Source: Planctomycetota bacterium (GTDB taxonomy: Bacteria; Planctomycetota; MHYJ01; JACQXL01; JAVHLO01). From it: a DNA stretch of 8,818 bases. The stretch covers positions 1 to 8,818 of the forward strand of contig JAVHLO010000129.1 in assembly GCA_031082105.1 (NCBI GenBank), read 5' to 3'. The position numbers and the translations under genes were made by a program. Under the pieces are notes generated by a model. That model searched no databases and was not told the DNA's origin. It saw only the letters and a program-made list of their open reading frames with translations. Within the stretch, counting starts at the first letter, position 1. Each line of letters starts with the position of its first letter. Of the stretch, positions 6,165 to 8,818 are shown in pieces.

Positions 6165-7022
6165 GTGTTCACGAGAAAAGACCTGCGGATTCTGCGCGGG
6201 CGCTCGAAAGGCAGGGAGGAGAGCCGTCGCGACCGTTTGCGTACGCTGACCGCTGGGCTTGACATGGGTTCTAAGACGACCAAGGTGGTCGTTCTTTCCG
6301 ACGGCGAGGTGGTTGCCAGGGCCATAGCCCTTTCGGGCGTGGATCACAAGGGTGCGGCGCGCTCCGCGATCGAGCGCGCGCTGGCCGCGACAGGCAGGAA
6401 ACCGTCGGATATCGCGAAGGCCGTCGTGACCGGCGCGGGGCGCAATGATTCGCCCGTCGAGGCGCACGAGGTGACGGAGGTCATTGCCGCCGCGAAGGGA
6501 GTCATTTTCCTCCTTCCGTCCGCGCGGACTGTTATTGACGTCGGCGCCGAGGAGGGCCGCGGTGTCAAGACCGATGCGACCGGCAAGGTGCTCGATTTCG
6601 TCATCAGCGATCGATGCGCCGCCGGGGCCGGCTCGTTCGCCGAGGCGATGGCCCGCGCGCTCGAAGTGAAGATCGACGGGCTCGGCCCGCTCTCGATGAA
6701 GTCGAAGAAATCGATCACGATGAACGCCCAGTGCGCGGTCTTCGCCGAGTCCGAGGTCGTGTCGCTCGTGCATGCAAGGACGCCGAAGCGGGATATCGCG
6801 CGCGCCATCCTCGACGCCATCGCAGGCCGCGTCGCGTCGATGATACGTCGGCTCGGCGTCGCAAAGGATGTCGCGCTCGTCGGCGGAGTCGCCCGCAACG
6901 TCGGGTTCGTCGACTCGCTCAGGCGCAGCCTCGGAGTGAACGTCAACGTGCCGCCCCATCCGGAGTTCGCCTGCGCGCTCGGCGCGGCGATTGTCGCCGC
7001 TGCTCTCCAGCGTTCGATTTGA
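6165..7022 (+). CDS. BcrAD/BadFG-type ATPase (acyl-CoA reductase/dehydratase activator), GAEE subtype
   Basis: A 285-aa member of the ASKHA-fold activator family. These dimers hold one [4Fe-4S] cluster and use ATP hydrolysis to push a low-potential electron from ferredoxin or flavodoxin onto a reductase or dehydratase. Seen here: the phosphate-binding loop AGLDMGSKTTK (30-40), cluster cysteine C151 in SDRCAAGAGS, second cysteine C190 in NAQCAVFAES, and GGVARN (240-245). The usual GGQD is GAEE (127-130), as I recall in BcrD/BadG-like subunits of benzoyl-CoA reductase. The start is GTG 6165, with GGGAG at 6153-6157. It gives an N-terminal extension like the next gene's, placing the first cysteine at residue 151 in both. 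TTG 6237 is an alternative. It forms a probable operon with the next gene. Confidence 0.85.
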   Translation: MFTRKDLRILRGRSKGREESRRDRLRTLTAGLDMGSKTTKVVVLSDGEVVARAIALSGVDHKGAARSAIERALAATGRKPSDIAKAVVTGAGRNDSPVEAHEVTEVIAAAKGVIFLLPSARTVIDVGAEEGRGVKTDATGKVLDFVISDRCAAGAGSFAEAMARALEVKIDGLGPLSMKSKKSITMNAQCAVFAESEVVSLVHARTPKRDIARAILDAIAGRVASMIRRLGVAKDVALVGGVARNVGFVDSLRRSLGVNVNVPPHPEFACALGAAIVAAALQRSI

Positions 7023-7030
7023 CGGAATCA

Positions 7031-7127
7031 GCCACAGAGACACAGAGGCACGGAGAAGGTTGTGGGGGGCATCGCCGCAATCCGGCGCATCTGCGGGAGT
7101 TTCTCTGTGTCTCCGTGCCTCTGTGGC
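7031..7127. repeat. Palindromic CACAGAG-type repeat between the two ATPase genes
   Basis: Left arm 7031-7057 starts GCCACAGAGACACAGAGGCA. Right arm 7101-7127, read in reverse complement, starts GCCACAGAGGCACGGAGACA. The arms share both ends, but the inner modules ACACAGAG and GCACGGAG are in swapped order. The loop holds a smaller hairpin, CCGCA (7074-7078) with TGCGG (7092-7096). The element fills most of the 133-base gap. I know the CACAGAGGCACGGAG motif as a frequent intergenic repeat in many bacterial genomes; its function is unknown. Confidence 0.85.
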
Positions 7128-7155
7128 AACCAACCTCTGCTCCTTCAAGAGATTC

Positions 7156-8010
7156 ATGATGACCAAGGAATTCTGGAGGTGGAAGGAACGCAACTGGAAG
7201 TCGGCGGCGATCGACTGGCGAGAGGGCAGGATCGTCTCCGCCGGCACCGATGTCGGGTCGGTCAGCACTCAGACCGTGATCCTTGTCGACGGCGAGCTCT
7301 TCGCGTTCAGCAGCATACGCACCGGCTCGGACAGCCCCGACAGCGCGAGGAGGTCGATGGACCGGGCGCTTAAAGGCACGGGTGTGAAGCTCAAGGACAT
7401 CCGCTGTACGGTCGGCACGGGCTACGGCCGCGTGAATGTGCCGTTCGCGGACCGCGCCATCACGGAGATCGCGTGCCACGCGCGCGGGGCGAACGCGATG
7501 TACGGCCCGACCGTCCGCACGGTGCTCGACATGGGCGGCCAGGACTGCAAGGCCATCAGGTGCGATAGGAAGGGCAAGGTCGTGTCGTTCCTGATGAACG
7601 ACAAGTGCGCGGCGGGCACCGGGCGCGGGATGGAGGTCTTCGCGGACCTACTGCAGGTCTCGATCGAGGACATCGGCAGGATGTCGCTGGATGTCGATGA
7701 AGAGCCGCCGCCGGTGAGCAGCACGTGTGTCATCTTCGCGAAAAGTGAGGCGTCGGGTCTGCTCCGCCAGGGCCGGCCGAAGAACATGGTGCTGGCGGCG
7801 TACTGTTCCGCGATGGCGCACCGTGTGTTCATGCTGCTCGAAAGACTGGGCGTCGAGAAGCAGTTCGCCATCACGGGCGGCATCGCGAAGAACATCGGAG
7901 TGGTTTCGCGTCTGGAGAAGGAACTCGGCTTCAAGGCGCTCGCGCCGAAGGTCGATACGCAGATAGCCGGCGCGCTCGGCGCGGCACTGTTCGCCAGGGA
8001 GCTCGTATAA
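7156..8010 (+). CDS. BcrAD/BadFG-type ATPase, GGQD subtype (BzdQ/BcrA-like)
   Basis: A 284-aa second activator-type ATPase. Motifs: AGTDVGSVSTQT (29-40), LDMGGQDCK (124-132), cluster cysteine C151 in MNDKCAAGTG, second cysteine C191 in SSTCVIFAKSE, and TGGIAKN (240-246). The opening MMTKEFWRWKERNWKS and the STQT loop resemble the BzdQ/BcrA subunit of ATP-dependent benzoyl-CoA reductase more than a dehydratase activator such as HgdC. BcrA of Thauera is considerably longer, so the Bzd type fits better on length. Its partner is the preceding gene, with which it would form a heterodimer passing electrons to a catalytic pair not present in this window. The frame is open back to 6991, but that stretch is the palindromic repeat, so ATG 7156 (or 7159) is the start. 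The ribosome site is weak (AAGAGA, 7147-7152). Confidence 0.87.
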   Translation: MMTKEFWRWKERNWKSAAIDWREGRIVSAGTDVGSVSTQTVILVDGELFAFSSIRTGSDSPDSARRSMDRALKGTGVKLKDIRCTVGTGYGRVNVPFADRAITEIACHARGANAMYGPTVRTVLDMGGQDCKAIRCDRKGKVVSFLMNDKCAAGTGRGMEVFADLLQVSIEDIGRMSLDVDEEPPPVSSTCVIFAKSEASGLLRQGRPKNMVLAAYCSAMAHRVFMLLERLGVEKQFAITGGIAKNIGVVSRLEKELGFKALAPKVDTQIAGALGAALFARELV

Positions 8011-8024
8011 GAGGGCGGAATGTA

Positions 8025-8045
8025 GCACAGGCGTCCCGCCTGTGC
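8025..8045 (+). repeat. Hairpin repeat after the second ATPase gene
   Basis: GCACAGGCG (8025-8033) and CGCCTGTGC (8037-8045) form a perfect 9-bp stem with a TCC loop, starting 15 bases after the stop codon. TGTAGCACAGGC hairpins of this kind recur between genes in many environmental genomes. There is no T-tract, so it is at best a weak terminator or an RNA-stabilising stem. Confidence 0.65.
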
Positions 8046-8105
8046 CCGTTCGGGTGTAGCCCAAGTGCCACGGTTGCCGCGGTGGAGTGACAACAGAATG
8101 GCCAT

Positions 8106-8130
8106 TGTCATTCCCGCGGAAGCGGGAATC
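8106..8130 (+). repeat. TGTCAT-hairpin-ATC repeat, CCCGC-stem type
   Basis: TGTCAT (8106-8111) leads into the 8-bp stem ATTCCCGC (8110-8117) / GCGGGAAT (8122-8129) around GGAA. It is the same type as 4851-4873 in opposite orientation, and is dRS3-like. The remainder of the gap 8011-8267 shows only a short 6-bp hairpin, CTCTTG-TGGC-CAAGAG, at 8212-8227. Confidence 0.75.
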
Positions 8131-8267
8131 CAGTAGACGCGCTCAGCCTGACTGGCGCTCCATGGGTTCACGTTTCGCGCATGTTGGCGTGTTCTGTTGC
8201 ACGCTCTTGGGCTCTTGTGGCCAAGAGGTACGTGCAAATGTCAGGTTGCGAAGAAAGAGGTGATGCG

Positions 8268-8543
8268 ATGACTTCTGAGAGCCTCACGGGTTGGTCAGGG
8301 ACTATTGCCATTCTTTCGGTGATAGTGCTGTGTGTATGCTTGCTGGCAAGCTGTGCTTCTCCGGGGGACAAGACCACCGCACCCAAGGCTGCGCCGTTCG
8401 TGGGAAACAGGGGAAGCAGAATATTCCACGAGGCTTCCTGCTTTGATGCGGGCCTGATCGAACAATGGAACCGCGAAGACCTTCAATCGACAGGGGAAGC
8501 AGCGGCCAAGGGCTATCGTCCCTGCCAGAAGTGTAAGCCATGA
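8268..8543 (+). CDS. Small lipoprotein with an Ada-like Cys cluster
   Basis: A 91-aa protein with a hydrophobic N-terminal segment (about 12-27) and a lipobox LASC with lipidation at C29, so probably anchored to a membrane outside the cytoplasm. The mature part (44-91) has the pattern FVGNRGSRIFHEASC, then GYRPCQKCKP. Candidate metal ligands are H54 or C58 with C86 and C89. This resembles the Ada metal-binding-like domain found at the ends of secreted nucleases and in small surface proteins. The domain's role there is unknown; it need not bind DNA. The start is ATG 8268, with a strong AGAGGTGA (8256-8263). The frame stays open to 8181 but without a comparable ribosome site. Odd point: the signal's N-terminus (MTSESLTGWSG) has no positive charge, which is atypical. 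It stands alone. Confidence 0.75.
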   Translation: MTSESLTGWSGTIAILSVIVLCVCLLASCASPGDKTTAPKAAPFVGNRGSRIFHEASCFDAGLIEQWNREDLQSTGEAAAKGYRPCQKCKP

Positions 8544-8579
8544 TTCGCATTCGAGTAGTGCCTCGACCTTTCGGCGCTT

Positions 8580-8601
8580 GGAAGACGGTAGTCCGTCTTT
8601 C
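8580..8601 (+). terminator. Possible terminator hairpin after the lipoprotein gene
   Basis: AAGACGG (8582-8588) pairs with CCGTCTT (8593-8599) around TAGT, extendable by two pairs, and is followed by a short pyrimidine run TTCTCCT. It lies 36 bases after the stop codon. The U-tract is poor, so it may be another intergenic hairpin. The stretch 8602-8725 shows nothing I can identify. Confidence 0.35.
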
Positions 8602-8725
8602 TCCTGACGTCCAGGTCTGCACGCCCGCCGGGATGCGTATTCGCAGTTGCTGGTTCCGGCTACAGTACGGTGGAAGCCGTGACTCAGGGGGTTGTCCTCG
8701 AAATCGCATGTGACAGAGAATCTTG

Positions 8726-8785
8726 GCCCGATCTATTCATGGAATTCGATTCGCTGTCATGCCCCCGACCGCGGTCGGGGGCATC
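8726..8785 (+). repeat. Second copy of the 38-bp dispersed repeat with a 12-bp stem hairpin
   Basis: Positions 8726-8763 match 1909-1946 with two mismatches (shared core ATTCGATTCGCTGTCATGCC). It continues into ATGCCCCCGACC (8759-8770) and GGTCGGGGGCAT (8773-8784), a perfect 12-bp stem with a 2-base loop, then CTCCT as in the first copy. The leader is conserved while the stem sequence differs, so the fold rather than the bases appears to be maintained. Confidence 0.8.
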
Positions 8786-8818
8786 TCCTTCAGCGAAGGG
8801 CGGACACGCTGCAAAGGA

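Noticed and set aside
6991..7155. Upstream extension of the second ATPase to 6991
   Set aside because: The extra residues overlap the end of the previous gene and translate the palindromic repeat.
6054..7268. A 404-aa minus-strand open frame opposite the first ATPase
   Set aside because: Its composition is a shadow of the ATPase gene, and it runs through the palindromic repeat at 7031-7127.
8212..8227. Hairpin CTCTTG-TGGC-CAAGAG upstream of the lipoprotein gene as an operator
   Set aside because: A 6-bp stem is expected by chance in a window this size, and no promoter is visible beside it.

Overview
The window is GC-rich bacterial DNA, probably from an uncultured Gram-negative, anaerobic or facultative bacterium. 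The clues are a Tat-exported phosphoesterase, a small lipoprotein, two iron-sulfur ATPases of the benzoyl-CoA reductase / 2-hydroxyacyl-CoA dehydratase activator family (known mainly from anaerobes), and many short dispersed palindromes between genes. I cannot name the phylum from sequence alone. A repeat-rich planctomycete-like or candidate-phylum genome would fit, but that is a guess. I see no rRNA, tRNA, CRISPR array or prophage.

Layout, left to right: a REP-associated tyrosine transposase (153-749) bracketed by a 46-bp direct repeat; a Tat-signal calcineurin-type metallophosphoesterase (887-1768); a 145-bp palindrome and a second inverted-repeat element between that gene and the convergent tilS gene (2081-3895, minus strand). 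TilS is unusually long, with three low-complexity insertions. A divergent radC gene follows (3980-4681). The tilS/radC gap holds a 29-bp palindrome that carries a -10-like hexamer on each strand. Next come a 257-aa protein built from two copies of a domain, the second with an HExxE motif (4969-5742), and two tandem activator-type ATPases (6165-7022 and 7156-8010) separated by a palindromic repeat. A 91-aa lipoprotein with an Ada-like Cys cluster (8268-8543) comes last, and the window ends in another dispersed repeat.

Three things stand out. First, the two ATPases have the paired composition of a class I benzoyl-CoA reductase electron-activation module (one GAEE-type, one GGQD-type, each with both cluster cysteines), but no catalytic subunit is visible in the window. 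Second, nearly every gene boundary carries a palindromic repeat. Several belong to one structural family, TGTCAT - variable hairpin - ATC, in which the stem changes by compensatory substitutions. Third, the tilS and radC promoters appear to be built head to head on one palindrome, so they may be mutually exclusive.

Apart from the two ATPases, which probably work together, the genes look like unrelated housekeeping or orphan functions. I do not see a defence island or a clear multi-gene novel system.
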